A stretch of 64,000 nucleotides of DNA from Fluctibacter corallii (GCF_025751585.1 NZ_JAOWKX010000001.1:124259-188258), one strand, 5' to 3'; counted from the first letter of the stretch, positions 46,678 to 57,046 are shown. A program made the numbers and translations. Notes: a model not told the origin generated them from the sequence alone.

Positions 46678-47651
46678 TAGCTAAAGTGCTCAAATCCTTT
46701 TTTTGCAGCAAAGAATGCTTCATCGCAAGGTTCGCCATCACGCTTCATTTCAAGCTTACTATTTGCACCCGTTAACTGACCAATGCATGTTGCCTTGATG
46801 TTGAAATTAGCTAACGCAATATCCAAATTGCCTTTTAATTCTTCTGGAACCGTAAAGATCAGTTCATAATCATCGCCCGAGTCTAGTGCATAACGAATAG
46901 CATCATCATGCCCTACCGCCTCTTTTAACGCGACTGACAAAGGAAGCTTGCCAATATCAATTGTCGCGCCACATTGTGAACTCTCAAGAATATGCCCTAA
47001 ATCGGATAGTAGCCCGTCAGATACATCAACGCACGCGCTGGCAATACGCCTCAGTGCAGTTCCCGCTAACAACCTAGCAGTCGGATAATGTAAACGCTTA
47101 ACAAGAAAGTCTTCGCTGGTTTTACTGGTAGACAACTTGCCTCGCATAATATCCAATCCAGCACCTGCATCACCCAGCGTACCTGTTACATACACAAGAT
47201 GGCCAGGCTTTGCACCCGAGCGAGTGAGTGCTTGCCCTTGCGGCACAAAGCCGTGAGCGGTGATAGTAATGGATAAAGGCCCTTGAACAGTATCGCCGCC
47301 AATTAACTGAACAGCATAATAATCCGTAATCTCTGCCAATGACTGCGAAAATGTTTCTAACCATTCTTCATCAGCGTTAGGCAGCGACAACGATAAGCTG
47401 AGCCAAGCAGGTTCTGCGCCCATTGAGGCAAGATCGCTGAGATTAACAGCGACCGCTTTATGCGCAATTGCAGCAGGATTCGCATCTTTGAAAAAGTGCA
47501 CATCTCCCACTAGCGTGTCGGTAGTAATGGCTAAAGATTGGCCATCAGGTATATCCGTGACCGCGCAATCATCGCCGATACCAATAACCACATCTTTTCG
47601 TTGATGACTTCTAGATTTAAAGAAGTGATCGATTATCGCAAATTCTTTCAC
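46677..47651 (-). CDS. thiL: Thiamine-monophosphate kinase
   Basis: Makes thiamine diphosphate from thiamine monophosphate. 324 residues, with VVIGIGDDCAV, TTDTLVGDVHFF and ISDGLLSDLGH-like VDVSDGLLSDLGH, the PurM-fold ATP and metal sites. GTG start at 47651, one base after the nusB stop. Confidence 0.95.
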   Translation of the reverse strand: MKEFAIIDHFFKSRSHQRKDVVIGIGDDCAVTDIPDGQSLAITTDTLVGDVHFFKDANPAAIAHKAVAVNLSDLASMGAEPAWLSLSLSLPNADEEWLETFSQSLAEITDYYAVQLIGGDTVQGPLSITITAHGFVPQGQALTRSGAKPGHLVYVTGTLGDAGAGLDIMRGKLSTSKTSEDFLVKRLHYPTARLLAGTALRRIASACVDVSDGLLSDLGHILESSQCGATIDIGKLPLSVALKEAVGHDDAIRYALDSGDDYELIFTVPEELKGNLDIALANFNIKATCIGQLTGANSKLEMKRDGEPCDEAFFAAKKGFEHFS

Positions 47652-47652
47652 G

Positions 47653-48093
47653 TTATCTCGATGCTAATTCTTGCTTTCTCAGCGTTTTCACAGCTTTATC
47701 TAGCACACCATTGACAAACTTGTGGCTTTCTTCTGCGCCAAATGTCTTGGCAAGCTCGATGGCTTCGTTGATAACGACTTTATAAGGCACATCAATTCGG
47801 CGTGTTAGCTCGTAGGTTGATAGTCGAAGAATCGCTTTCTCCACCATATCAAGTTCTTCAGGTAAACGCCCTAAATATGGCTTAATCGCATCATCTAAGC
47901 CTGAAGCATCTTTAGCCACAGCGCGAAGTAGCTCTTGAAAATAAGCTGTATCAACTTTGTGCATGTTATTGCTTGTAGCAATACTTAACTCAACCTGATG
48001 AACAGGGTTACCCGTCATCTGCCAAGAATAAATTGCTTGGAGCGCTAACTCTCGCGCTTTTCGGCGAGCAGCGGGTTTCATTGCTTCGCTCAC
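47653..48093 (-). CDS. nusB: Transcription antitermination factor NusB
   Basis: Binds boxA of rRNA leaders with NusE. 146 residues: [20 protein letters not shown] at the N-terminus, [20 protein letters not shown] and [11 protein letters not shown]. The GTG at 48093 sits exactly six bases after AAGGAG and one base after the ribH stop, so I prefer it over ATG 48081 and TTG 48108. Confidence 0.95.
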   Translation of the reverse strand: MSEAMKPAARRKARELALQAIYSWQMTGNPVHQVELSIATSNNMHKVDTAYFQELLRAVAKDASGLDDAIKPYLGRLPEELDMVEKAILRLSTYELTRRIDVPYKVVINEAIELAKTFGAEESHKFVNGVLDKAVKTLRKQELASR

Positions 48094-48094
48094 A

Positions 48095-48568
48095 TTAAGC
48101 TCCTTCAATTTGAGCCATTACGTTTACCATTTCTAGCGCGCCTAATGCCGCTTCTGAACCTTTGTTTCCAGCTTTTGTGCCAGAACGTTCAATGGCTTGC
48201 TCAATGCTATCAGTTGTTATAACGCCAAACGCGACAGGAATACCGTACTCCAGTGATACCTGTGCCAACCCTTTGTTACACTCACCTGCAACAAAGTCGA
48301 AGTGGGGTGTGCCACCACGAATTACCGCACCCAATGCGATAATGGCATCGTATTTGTTTTGCTCAGCTAGCTTCTTTGCTACAACAGGTAATTCATATGC
48401 ACCAGGCACACGCACTAAAGTAATGTCCTGCTCGTTAACCTCACCGAGACGCTCAAGTGTATCTAGCGCACCGTCAACAAGACTTTCAACCACGAAGCTG
48501 TTGAAACGAGACACAACAAGTGCAAACTTCTTACCCGTTGCACGAACATTACCTTCAATGATATTCAT
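48095..48568 (-). CDS. ribH: 6,7-dimethyl-8-ribityllumazine synthase
   Basis: 157 residues. Penultimate step of riboflavin synthesis. Conserved [33 protein letters not shown] and [23 protein letters not shown] are intact. First gene of the operon with nusB, thiL and pgpA; a hairpin with T run lies 26 bases before its ATG. Confidence 0.97.
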   Translation of the reverse strand: MNIIEGNVRATGKKFALVVSRFNSFVVESLVDGALDTLERLGEVNEQDITLVRVPGAYELPVVAKKLAEQNKYDAIIALGAVIRGGTPHFDFVAGECNKGLAQVSLEYGIPVAFGVITTDSIEQAIERSGTKAGNKGSEAALGALEMVNVMAQIEGA

Positions 48569-48593
48569 TCTGTTAAAGCCCTATAAATAAAAA

Positions 48594-48623
48594 TGGCGCG
48601 CATCATACCACAACTGCGCGCCA
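48594..48623 (-). terminator. Terminator or attenuator between ribBA and ribH
   Basis: 8-base perfect stem TGGCGCGC / GCGCGCCA, 14-base loop, then ATTTTTATTT on the minus strand. It ends ribBA transcription; being only 26 bases before ribH it could also modulate read-through. Confidence 0.65.
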
Positions 48624-48711
48624 ATTATGTGATTCCAATAGTAAATTTTATACTAAATCGTGTGATTCACACATTAACCAATTGATTGGTGGTTAAAAAC
48701 ACCTGCCACAA

Positions 48712-49812
48712 TTAATCGTGAACGTATTCTACCACCTCTAAGCCATAGCCAGACAAAGCATGATATTTCTTCGGTTTGCTTAAAAGACGCATTTTACCCA
48801 CGCCCAGTGACGCGAGTATTTGACTGCCTACTCCCACCGTTCGGGATGTGCCCTGCCAAGGCGCTAATGAGGGCTTCTCGCCTTTGTCTTCGGCTTCAAA
48901 TTGTTGCACCTGTTTAACCAGATTTTCTTCTTTACCCAAAAGCACCAATACGCCGCCTTCTTTTGCAATTTTTTGCATCGCTTCAGGAATACCCAAGCTT
49001 CGCTCTACCGCACGTGTTGACCCCAACAAATCGTTGAGTGTGTTTTGTAAATGAACTCGAACAAGTGTGGGGGTATCAGCGGATACATCTCCTTTGCGAA
49101 GGGCAAAATGCACTTGTTGATCAATCACATCTCTGAAAGTGATAAGATCGAAGTCTCCATAGGCAGTCGGAAGCTTACATTCTGCCACTCGCTCAATCGT
49201 TGTTTCATTTAAGTTACGATATTCAATTAAATCAGCGATAGTACCGATTTTTAAGCCATGCTTTTGCGCGAATTTTTCAAGTTCAGGGCGGCGCGCCATC
49301 GTGCCGTCATCATTCAGAATTTCAACAATCACCGCCGCAGGTTCAGCACCGCCAAGACGCGCTAAATCAACGCCAGCTTCAGTATGACCCGCACGCGTTA
49401 ACACTCCGCCATCTTTAGCGATTAATGGAAAAATGTGTCCAGGTTGAACAATATCATCAGCTGTCGCATCTGGTGCAGATGCGGCCAATACCGTTTTTGC
49501 TCTGTCAGCAGCAGAAATCCCTGTCGTGACACCTTGAGCTGCTTCAATCGATACAGTAAAATTGGTAGAAAACTGCGCACCGTTGTTATCTACCATCAAT
49601 GGCAAATTCAAGCGCTGGCAACGTTCGGCAGTCATAGGGAGACATACTAAGCCACGCGCATGGGTCACCATGAAGTTAATTGCTTCAGGGGTAACGTGCT
49701 CAGCCGCCATAATCAAATCGCCTTCATTTTCGCGATCTTCATCGTCCATCAGGATGACCATTTTACCCTGACGTATATCATCGATAATTTCTTGGGTCGT
49801 ATTCAGTGCCAT
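48712..49812 (-). CDS. ribBA: 3,4-dihydroxy-2-butanone-4-phosphate synthase with degenerate GTP cyclohydrolase II domain
   Basis: 366 residues. The N-terminal RibB domain (1-205) is complete, with [20 protein letters not shown] and [16 protein letters not shown]. The C-terminal RibA-like half is odd: at the place of the zinc site (GDVFGSLRCDC in true enzymes) it reads [10 protein letters not shown], with no cysteines, although the VRVH strand before it remains. GTP cyclohydrolase II activity is therefore unlikely, and a separate ribA should exist elsewhere. This form of RibBA is widespread in gammaproteobacteria. Follows ribE. Confidence 0.92.
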   Translation of the reverse strand: MALNTTQEIIDDIRQGKMVILMDDEDRENEGDLIMAAEHVTPEAINFMVTHARGLVCLPMTAERCQRLNLPLMVDNNGAQFSTNFTVSIEAAQGVTTGISAADRAKTVLAASAPDATADDIVQPGHIFPLIAKDGGVLTRAGHTEAGVDLARLGGAEPAAVIVEILNDDGTMARRPELEKFAQKHGLKIGTIADLIEYRNLNETTIERVAECKLPTAYGDFDLITFRDVIDQQVHFALRKGDVSADTPTLVRVHLQNTLNDLLGSTRAVERSLGIPEAMQKIAKEGGVLVLLGKEENLVKQVQQFEAEDKGEKPSLAPWQGTSRTVGVGSQILASLGVGKMRLLSKPKKYHALSGYGLEVVEYVHD

Positions 49813-49852
49813 TTGCGTGTGTGTCTCTGTAGGGTGTTGAGTTTAATGTTTA

Positions 49853-50515
49853 TTATTTTCGTAGAAAGCCATGTTCGGCTAAAAAATCAAGGCTAATGTC
49901 TGAACGCGCAGACTCTGCTGCTTTTTCGCCTAGCATTAAGCGCTCTAAATAACGTGCAATCAAATCCACTTCAAGGTTGACATGCGAACCTACCTGATAA
50001 GTACCAATTATGGTTTCCTGCAACGTATGTGGGATCAATGTTAACATGAAACGGCTGCCATCGACTTCATTCACCGTCAAGCTAACACCATCTACCGTGA
50101 TCGAACCTTTTTGAGCAATGTATTTCGCTAGCTCAGCAGGTGCAGTAATCCATATCTCTAACCAGCGGTCGATAGGCGTAATCGTATCTACAACCCCCAC
50201 TCCATCTACGTGACCACTAACGATATGTCCACCCAAACGGGCATTCGCCTGCATGGCTTTTTCAAGGTTCACCTTGCCGCCCGCACTATATTGAGCAAAG
50301 CCAGTTTTTTTGATGGTTTCTGGCGACACATCTGCACAGAAATGCGTATCAGAAAAGCCTGTAACAGTTAAACACACGCCGTTGGTTGCGATGCTGTCAC
50401 CTAAGGCAACATCCGACATATCTAGCTTGCCAACATTGACCGTGAGCCGAATGTCATCCCCTTTCGGTAACAGGGTCTCAATATGCCCTACAGCTTCAAT
50501 AATTCCGGTAAACAT
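49853..50515 (-). CDS. ribE: Riboflavin synthase alpha chain
   Basis: 220 residues, two lumazine-binding repeats starting MFTGIIEAVG and LGGHIVSGHVDG, with FCADVSPETIKKT and SLTVNEVDG. Dismutates ribityllumazine to riboflavin. Lies between ribD and ribBA in the same direction. Confidence 0.96.
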   Translation of the reverse strand: MFTGIIEAVGHIETLLPKGDDIRLTVNVGKLDMSDVALGDSIATNGVCLTVTGFSDTHFCADVSPETIKKTGFAQYSAGGKVNLEKAMQANARLGGHIVSGHVDGVGVVDTITPIDRWLEIWITAPAELAKYIAQKGSITVDGVSLTVNEVDGSRFMLTLIPHTLQETIIGTYQVGSHVNLEVDLIARYLERLMLGEKAAESARSDISLDFLAEHGFLRK

Positions 50516-50569
50516 AACGCCCTATATCTATATATTTTTCATAAATCCATGCACTTGCACAGGTGCTAA

Positions 50570-51679
50570 TTACACAAGGCTAGCCGTGATCTTAATGTCT
50601 TTGCCTACTTGGCGAATATCTTTAATCTGTAAATCGATAACATCGTGCATCGAAGTAAGCTCAGGAAAGGCTAGCAGCCCCAAACTACTGTCTCCCATTA
50701 ATTTGGGCGCTTGATACAAAATCAATTCATCGACTAACTTTTCTTTCACTAATGCGCCCGCCAGTTTCGCCCCAGCTTCCACCCATACGTCGTTGAATTC
50801 TTGCATCGCCAAATAAGCGCATACCTGTGTTAAATCAATTTTACCGCTTTGCATTGGCGCTTGCCACTGGGTGACATGTTTAGGAAGCAACGCGTTAAAG
50901 CGAGAATTGATACAATAAGAACGCGCGGATTGCGACCACACATTTAATTCAGGTGTCATTTGCCCGCGTCCATCTAACACAACTCTAGCAGGCTGCCGAA
51001 TCTCAGATTCCTCTAAATCGAAGCGTTCATGATTGAACTCGGGTGCTCTCACGTTCAAAGAGGGATTGTCAGCCATTACGGTGCCAGAGCCAGAGAGTAT
51101 GGCACAACTAGCTGCGCGATGTGCTTGAACATCTTGACGCGCTTCGGCCCCTGTTATCCACTGACTAAGGCCGTTGTTTAACGCGGTTTTTCCATCCAAT
51201 GAAGATGCCATTTTCAACGTCACGAAAGGACGTTTATGCCGCATACGCGTCAAGAATCCTCGATTTATGGCCTCAGCCTGCGCTTTGAGTACACCAACTT
51301 CAACCGTAATACCCGCTTTGCGGAGCATGTCGAACCCGCGCCCAGACACCGCGGGATTAGGGTCTTCCATTGCACACACCACATGTCGCACGCCCGCGTC
51401 TATAAGCGCTTGAGCGCAAGGCGGTGTTCGCCCGTAATGACTGCATGGCTCTAGCGTAACAAAAGCTGTCGCACCGATGGCACGCTCGCCCGCCTGATGT
51501 AAAGCATGCACTTCAGCATGAGGCGTTCCTGCTTTTTGGTGATACCCTTCTCCTACAATTGAACCGCTGGCATCAACGATTACACATCCCACATTCGGGT
51601 TAGGCGAAGTGGTAAATCGGCCTTTTTTTGCTAATTGAATCGCTCTATTCATTAGCCCTTGCGCATCTAAAAATTGCAC
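50570..51679 (-). CDS. ribD: Bifunctional pyrimidine deaminase/reductase RibD
   Basis: 369 residues: N-terminal zinc deaminase with HAEVHAL and PCSHYGRTPPC, C-terminal reductase with KMASSLDGKTAL. Converts the GTP cyclohydrolase product in two steps. GTG start at 51679 with AGGAG eight bases upstream; four bases after the nrdR stop. Confidence 0.95.
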   Translation of the reverse strand: MQFLDAQGLMNRAIQLAKKGRFTTSPNPNVGCVIVDASGSIVGEGYHQKAGTPHAEVHALHQAGERAIGATAFVTLEPCSHYGRTPPCAQALIDAGVRHVVCAMEDPNPAVSGRGFDMLRKAGITVEVGVLKAQAEAINRGFLTRMRHKRPFVTLKMASSLDGKTALNNGLSQWITGAEARQDVQAHRAASCAILSGSGTVMADNPSLNVRAPEFNHERFDLEESEIRQPARVVLDGRGQMTPELNVWSQSARSYCINSRFNALLPKHVTQWQAPMQSGKIDLTQVCAYLAMQEFNDVWVEAGAKLAGALVKEKLVDELILYQAPKLMGDSSLGLLAFPELTSMHDVIDLQIKDIRQVGKDIKITASLV

Positions 51680-51683
51680 TGGG

Positions 51684-52133
51684 TCAATCTCCTAACTTAG
51701 CGATTTCTTCACCAAACTCTCGGATATCTTCAAAGGAACGATAAACAGAAGCAAATCGTACATAGGCTACTTTATCTAATTCTTTCAAGGCATCCATGAT
51801 TAAGGCGCCTACAAATTCACTCTGCACTTCTCGTTCGCCTGTTGCACGTAATGAAGATTTTATCTGACTAATACAATTTTCAATTTTTTCAGTACTAACT
51901 GGTCGCTTTTCAAGGGCTCGTTGTAATCCAGCACGCAACTTGTCCTCATTAAATGGTTCTCTAGAACCATCTCGTTTTATTACACGTGGCATCACTAGCT
52001 CAGCGACCTCAAATGTCGTGAAACGCTCGTGACACTCCGCGCATTCTCGCCTTCTGCGTACCTGATGACCCTCTGCAACCAGACGAGAATCTATTACTTT
52101 TGTTTCTTGCGTCGAGCAAAAAGGGCAATGCAT
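51684..52133 (-). CDS. nrdR: Transcriptional repressor NrdR
   Basis: 149 residues. Zinc ribbon with MHCPFCSTQ and [12 protein letters not shown], then the ATP-cone (about 49-139). Represses ribonucleotide reductase genes according to ATP/dATP. The nrdR-ribD order is conserved in gammaproteobacteria. Confidence 0.97.
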   Translation of the reverse strand: MHCPFCSTQETKVIDSRLVAEGHQVRRRRECAECHERFTTFEVAELVMPRVIKRDGSREPFNEDKLRAGLQRALEKRPVSTEKIENCISQIKSSLRATGEREVQSEFVGALIMDALKELDKVAYVRFASVYRSFEDIREFGEEIAKLGD

Positions 52134-52196
52134 AATGCCATCTCATGTGTAAACTAGTTTCTGACGCGTAAACTAGCAAAATTTTGATTAGATTAC

Positions 52197-52691
52197 ATGA
52201 ACAAATATCAAGTATTTACCTTCGTTTTGCTCATGAGTGTTCGGATTGCTCATGCAGACACACTAAAAGCAGACCAATCTGATACAACACACTCTGAGTA
52301 CAAATGTGCGTACTTTCCTAGCTGGCTTGAAGGGACTTGGATTTCAACGAAGGATTCAGGCACAACCACAGAAACGTGGAACGTGATAACCACAGAGGTA
52401 ATAAGCGGTGTTGCGCGAACGCGAGGTATAGATGGAAAAGTATCGTTTTCTGAATCGTTACTGATTGCGAAGCTGCAAGGAAAAGTTTTCTATATTGCCA
52501 AAACCCCAGACAACGTTTTCCCTGTTTCATTTATGGCACAAAGGTGTAGTGAAAACAGATTCGAAGTGAACAACCCTCAGCATGATTTTCCGGATACCAT
52601 TACATATCAGTTGCAGCAAGACGGAAGTTTACGTGTTGTCATATCAGGTAAAGAGAAAGCGACGCTCACCATTCACTACAATCGCAACTAG
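52197..52691 (+). CDS. Exported DUF6265-like protein
   Basis: 164 residues with a signal peptide (about 1-20, ending AHA). The motif WLEGTWISTKDSG near the mature N-terminus and NPQHDFPDTITYQLQQDGSL later fit the DUF6265 lipocalin-like family of unknown function. Two Cys (CAYF, QRC) may form a disulfide. Divergent from nrdR; single gene. Confidence 0.78.
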   Translation: MNKYQVFTFVLLMSVRIAHADTLKADQSDTTHSEYKCAYFPSWLEGTWISTKDSGTTTETWNVITTEVISGVARTRGIDGKVSFSESLLIAKLQGKVFYIAKTPDNVFPVSFMAQRCSENRFEVNNPQHDFPDTITYQLQQDGSLRVVISGKEKATLTIHYNRN

Positions 52692-52743
52692 AATAATGAA
52701 ACAAAACTAAAGACGTACTCTAATGGACGTCTATATCGGGCCT

Positions 52744-53064
52744 TTATTCTTGCTTAGCCTGATCTTTATCTTTGTCGATCATATCTTTAAACACATCAAT
52801 ACGTTGATTGAGTTTATTACACTCTTTGATCGTTAATACGTAAGAACCGACAATAACAAGCAATAAAAACAACAGTATGGGGTAGTCTTCATGACTGGAG
52901 GGCACTAACCAATTAAAAACGCCAAATGTTAAAACAATATGCAAAAATGTCGCAGGGCTTCTGGGTGGCGCACCCAAGCGTTCAAATTGTTGCTCTAAGG
53001 TTTCAGGTTCAGCGTTTTCATCCTCTTTTAGCTTTGGTGCAAGTGGTCGATTAAATTCTTTCAT
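52744..53064 (-). CDS. Small membrane protein of unknown function
   Basis: 106 residues; two predicted membrane helices (about 39-56 and 62-82) between charged ends, with a C-terminal helix rich in Lys/Asp/Gln. Start MKEFNRPL at 53064 with AGGAAG upstream. I recognise no family. Same strand as the next upstream gene. Confidence 0.7.
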   Translation of the reverse strand: MKEFNRPLAPKLKEDENAEPETLEQQFERLGAPPRSPATFLHIVLTFGVFNWLVPSSHEDYPILLFLLLVIVGSYVLTIKECNKLNQRIDVFKDMIDKDKDQAKQE

Positions 53065-53096
53065 AGTCTTCCTTATTGTGCATAACGTGCACTACA

Positions 53097-53510
53097 TCAC
53101 TCTACTGGAAGTGAAGAAATGCCTAAGTATGTCAGTGCGTCTTCAAGTGCGTTGGCATCAAATACGCAGTAGTCCATTAGTGAGTCTCTTGCCATTTGCA
53201 CAAAGCGCTTTGAGACATTTTTTACATTGTCGTTGTCAGCTGGAATAACAATCGCCGTTTTTGCCGGCATACTGATTCTAGAATTATCAGAAACATACTG
53301 CGCTGTACGCTCTATAATATCTACGTCGCCAATCAAGCGCTCAACCCGCCGAAGATCGTAAAATGCGTTCATCCCCATTTTGAAATCCGGCGCTTCCATA
53401 ACAAGCAACAAATGCCGATAAATTTCATAGGGCGTTACAACGCCTTCCGCTGTCACGACGACAAGGTTTTTGTCGGGATATATTTTAAATGGCAATGTTT
53501 TGTTTGCCAT
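53097..53510 (-). CDS. STAS/SpoIIAA-like small protein of unknown function
   Basis: 137 residues from the ATG at 53510; longer in-frame starts (53528, 53642) exist and no ribosome site decides. The pattern, with FKIYPDKNLVVVTAEGVVTPYE, a run of helix, then MNAFYDLRRVERLIG and AIVIPADND, resembles SpoIIAA-like/STAS folds. No function can be given. An AAGTRYACY repeat cluster lies about 220 bases upstream. Confidence 0.65.
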   Translation of the reverse strand: MANKTLPFKIYPDKNLVVVTAEGVVTPYEIYRHLLLVMEAPDFKMGMNAFYDLRRVERLIGDVDIIERTAQYVSDNSRISMPAKTAIVIPADNDNVKNVSKRFVQMARDSLMDYCVFDANALEDALTYLGISSLPVE

Positions 53511-53732
53511 TTGATTATTGCCAACCATAAACACACTTAAAACTTGTATTTCAAACCCAACTGGAGGCGATATCACCCTTAACGTAGCTCGGCGCGCTCC
53601 AACTGCATTATGAATCAATGAACATACCGCGAGAGGGTGCAATTCTTTACCAAGTATGGCAATCTCTCACGCATTAAGCAAAACTATTTTATTCAATCTA
53701 TCATGTACCGCTCAAGGCCTGATAATTATACA

Positions 53733-53773
53733 AAAGTATACTTTATACAAGTGCACCAATACATAAGTGTACT
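53733..53773. promoter_or_regulatory. Three operator-like repeats
   Basis: AAAGTATACTTT (a perfect 12-base palindrome), AAGTGCACC and AAGTGTACT begin 15-16 bases apart. The consensus AAGTRYACY suggests adjacent binding sites of one regulator. Which gene they serve is not clear; the small protein gene downstream on the minus strand is nearest. Confidence 0.4.
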
Positions 53774-53874
53774 GATCTTACATTGAGCAATGCTTATATC
53801 ACTTTTAACAGATATACCATTCGCTGAAGATCTACCTGCTAGCATAGCTTTAAAGAGACAGAACTGCGCCTATA

Positions 53875-53899
53875 AAAAAGCCGGCATACTAAACCGGCT
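53875..53899 (-). terminator. Terminator of glyA
   Basis: AGCCGG / CCGGCT stem with a 9-base loop followed by TTTTTTATA on the minus strand, shortly after the glyA stop. Confidence 0.8.
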
Positions 53900-53914
53900 C
53901 TTTATATTTTTTAT

Positions 53915-55171
53915 TTACGCATATACAGGGAATGCTTCGCAAAGTGTCACCACTTCCTGCTTTACGCGTTCAATGGTCGCTGCGTCATTAATATTTTCAA
54001 GTACATCACAAATCCAGTTCGCAACCTGCTGAGCCTGCGCTTCTTTAAATCCTCGGCGAGTAATAGCGGGTGCGCCGATACGCAAACCACTTGTTACAAA
54101 TGGAGAACGAGGATCGTTCGGTACAGAGTTTTTATTGACCGTAATATTGGCACGACCTAGTGCCGCATCGGCATCTTTACCCGTGATGTCTTTATCAATT
54201 AGATCCATCAGGAACAAGTGATTTTCTGTACCATTTGAAACGATTTTGTATCCACGTTCTTGCATAACAGCAACCATCGCTTTGGCATTTGCCACAACTT
54301 GTTGCTGATACACCTTAAACTCAGGCTCCAGTGCTTCTTTAAATGCCACCGCTTTAGCTGCAATAACGTGACACAACGGTCCGCCTTGGTTGCCCGGGAA
54401 TACAGCGCTATTTAACTTTTTATACATGTCTTCGTCACCACTAGAAGACAAAATTAAACCGCCACGAGGGCCAGCTAAGGTTTTGTGTGTGGTGGTGGTT
54501 ACAACATGAGCGTGTGGCATTGGGTTGGGATAAATGCCCGCTGCGACCAAGCCTGCAACGTGCGCCATATCAACAAGCAAATAAGCGCCTACGCTGTCTG
54601 CAATTTCACGAAAACGTCTCCAGTCAACAATACCCGAATAAGCTGAAAAGCCGCCAATAATCATTTTAGGCTTATGCTCTTTAGCAAGCGCTTCCACTTG
54701 CTCCATGTCAATCTCACCCGTTTCGGTGTTTAGGCCATATTGGATGGACTCATAGGTTTTGCCAGAAAAGTTAACGTGCGAACCGTGGGTTAGGTGACCG
54801 CCATCGGATAAACTCATACCCAACACTTTATCACCCGCACTCAATAGCGCCATAAACACCGCGGAGTTGGCCTGCGAGCCTGAGTGCGGCTGAACATTGG
54901 CATAATCTGCACCGAAGAGTTGTTTAGCTCGCTCAATCGCTAAATCTTCTGCGACATCAACGTACTCGCAACCACCATAGTAACGTTTGTGAGGATAGCC
55001 TTCTGCGTACTTATTCGTCAGTTGAGACCCTTGCGCCTCTAATACACGCGGGCTGCAATAATTTTCAGAAGCAATCAGTTCAATATGGTGCTCCTGACGT
55101 TTAGTTTCGTTCTCAATAGCTTGCCAAAGTTCGGGATCAAAGTCGGCAATATTCATATCACGATTAAGCAT
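53915..55171 (-). CDS. glyA: Serine hydroxymethyltransferase
   Basis: Interconverts serine and glycine with tetrahydrofolate, the main one-carbon source. 418 residues from the ATG at 55171, which follows AGGAGAG; a longer frame reaches 55240 but the family starts [16 protein letters not shown] lysine in [14 protein letters not shown], plus [13 protein letters not shown] and [16 protein letters not shown]. Monocistronic. Confidence 0.96.
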   Translation of the reverse strand: MLNRDMNIADFDPELWQAIENETKRQEHHIELIASENYCSPRVLEAQGSQLTNKYAEGYPHKRYYGGCEYVDVAEDLAIERAKQLFGADYANVQPHSGSQANSAVFMALLSAGDKVLGMSLSDGGHLTHGSHVNFSGKTYESIQYGLNTETGEIDMEQVEALAKEHKPKMIIGGFSAYSGIVDWRRFREIADSVGAYLLVDMAHVAGLVAAGIYPNPMPHAHVVTTTTHKTLAGPRGGLILSSSGDEDMYKKLNSAVFPGNQGGPLCHVIAAKAVAFKEALEPEFKVYQQQVVANAKAMVAVMQERGYKIVSNGTENHLFLMDLIDKDITGKDADAALGRANITVNKNSVPNDPRSPFVTSGLRIGAPAITRRGFKEAQAQQVANWICDVLENINDAATIERVKQEVVTLCEAFPVYA

Positions 55172-55350
55172 GGTCTCTCCTGTGCAGCGAGGGCGTGAAA
55201 ATTGAGCGGTCATTGTATTCATTTTGAGCCTTTTGTACATAGGAACCGCTCGGATGAGTTGAAAAATTGTTAGATTTTTTACGCTTACCCGTTTCGTAGG
55301 AAGGCAGGCTGAACTACAATACGCGCAAACATTAACAAGCAGAAAAATTT

Positions 55351-57018
55351 ATGTCTCAATACGTTTACAGTATGCTGCGCGTGGGCAAGGTTGTTCCACC
55401 TAATAAGCAGATCCTTAAAGATATTTCTCTTAGCTTTTTCCCTGGCGCTAAAATTGGTGTTCTTGGCCTCAACGGCGCGGGTAAATCAACCCTACTTCGT
55501 ATCATGGCGGGTGTCGATAAAGAGTTTGAAGGTGAAGCTAGACCTCAACCCGGGATCAATATTGGTTACCTTCCTCAAGAACCTCAACTAGACGAGTCAA
55601 AGGACGTAAGAGGCAACGTTGAGGAAGCGTTGGCAGATGTCGTGCACGCCCTTAAACGTATTGAAGAAGTGTATGCAGCTTATGCAGAAGAAGGCGCAGA
55701 CTTTGATGCTCTCGCCAAAGAACAAGGCGAGCTAGAAGCCATTATTCAAGCAAAAGATGGGCACAATATTGAAAGCGCGCTTGAACGTGCCGCAGATGCG
55801 CTGCGTTTGCCGCCTTGGGATGCGGATGTGTCAAAGCTATCTGGTGGTGAACGACGTCGTGTTGCGTTATGTCGCCTACTTCTAGAAAAGCCAGACATGT
55901 TACTTCTCGACGAACCAACCAACCACTTAGACGCTGAGTCGGTGGCATGGCTAGAGCGATTCCTCCACGACTACGAAGGGACCGTAGTAGCGATCACCCA
56001 CGATCGTTACTTCCTTGACAACGTAGCAGGTTGGATTCTTGAACTTGACCGTGGTCACGGCATTCCTTGGGAAGGTAATTACTCTTCATGGCTAGAGCAA
56101 AAAGAGAAGCGATTAGAGCAAGAAGAGCGCTCAGAATCTGCACGTCAAAAATCCATCAAGCAAGAACTTGAATGGGTGAGAACTAACCCTAAAGGTCGTC
56201 AAGCAAAAAGCAAAGCGCGTATGTCTCGTTTTGAAGAGATGAGCAAAGGCGATTATCAAAAACGTAACGAGACAAATGAGCTATTCATTCCACCGGGCGA
56301 GCGTTTGGGTGACAAGGTCATTGAAGTATCAAACTTGAAGAAGAGTTACGGCGATCGTGTCTTGATTGACGATCTTAGCTTCAAAGTACCAAAAGGCGCC
56401 ATTGTAGGTATTATCGGCCCTAACGGTGCGGGTAAATCAACCCTCTTCAGAATGTTAACAGATCAGGAAAAGCCAGACTCAGGCACCATTGACGTAGGTG
56501 ATACTGTGCAAATCGGCAGTGTTGAGCAGTTCCGCGATCACATGGATGGCAACAATACGGTGTATAAAGAGATCTCCGATGATTCTGAAGTTATCCGCAT
56601 TGGTAACTTCGAGTTAAACAGCCGCGCTTATTGTAGCCGCTTCAACTTCAAAGGCACTGACCAGCAAAAATTTATCAAAGATTTGTCGGGTGGTGAGCGC
56701 AATCGTGTGCATTTAGCCAAGCTACTTAAGTCTGGTGGTAACGTGCTGTTACTGGATGAGCCAACCAATGACCTTGATGTTGAAACCTTGCGTGCACTGG
56801 AAAATGCAATTTTGGAGTTCCCAGGATGTGTCATGGTTATTTCGCACGACCGTTGGTTCCTAGATCGTGTTGCTACACACATTATGGACTATCGCGACGA
56901 AGGTAAAATTAACTTCTACGAAGGCAATTACACCGATTACGAAGCGTGGTTGAAAGAAAACTTTGGTCAAGATGTAGTAGAACCGCACCGATTAAAGTAC
57001 AAGAAAATCAGCAAGTAA
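55351..57018 (+). CDS. ettA: Energy-dependent translational throttle protein EttA
   Basis: ABC-F ATPase that binds the ribosomal E site. 555 residues: two ABC domains with GLNGAGKSTLLRIM and GPNGAGKSTLFRML, signature LSGGERRRVALCRLL and LSGGERNRVHLAKLL, and an arm insert after the first Walker A. Length equals E. coli EttA (555). Confidence 0.96.
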   Translation: MSQYVYSMLRVGKVVPPNKQILKDISLSFFPGAKIGVLGLNGAGKSTLLRIMAGVDKEFEGEARPQPGINIGYLPQEPQLDESKDVRGNVEEALADVVHALKRIEEVYAAYAEEGADFDALAKEQGELEAIIQAKDGHNIESALERAADALRLPPWDADVSKLSGGERRRVALCRLLLEKPDMLLLDEPTNHLDAESVAWLERFLHDYEGTVVAITHDRYFLDNVAGWILELDRGHGIPWEGNYSSWLEQKEKRLEQEERSESARQKSIKQELEWVRTNPKGRQAKSKARMSRFEEMSKGDYQKRNETNELFIPPGERLGDKVIEVSNLKKSYGDRVLIDDLSFKVPKGAIVGIIGPNGAGKSTLFRMLTDQEKPDSGTIDVGDTVQIGSVEQFRDHMDGNNTVYKEISDDSEVIRIGNFELNSRAYCSRFNFKGTDQQKFIKDLSGGERNRVHLAKLLKSGGNVLLLDEPTNDLDVETLRALENAILEFPGCVMVISHDRWFLDRVATHIMDYRDEGKINFYEGNYTDYEAWLKENFGQDVVEPHRLKYKKISK

Positions 57019-57046
57019 TTTTTGCTATTAATTTACAAAACCTTCT

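Larger units (their letters stand above)
53511..53914. other. About 400 bases between the small protein gene and glyA
   Basis: Contains three AAGT-type operator-like repeats (53733-53773) and the glyA terminator (53875-53899). The upstream extension of the 53097 gene runs to 53642 without stop. No other gene seen. Confidence 0.5.

Noticed and set aside
48569..48711. Possible FMN riboswitch near the rib genes
   Set aside because: The gap is too short and lacks the conserved multi-stem RFN pattern; only a terminator-like hairpin is present.
53790..54032. 80-codon plus-strand frame
   Set aside because: Crosses the glyA terminator and overlaps glyA antisense; no protein-like features.
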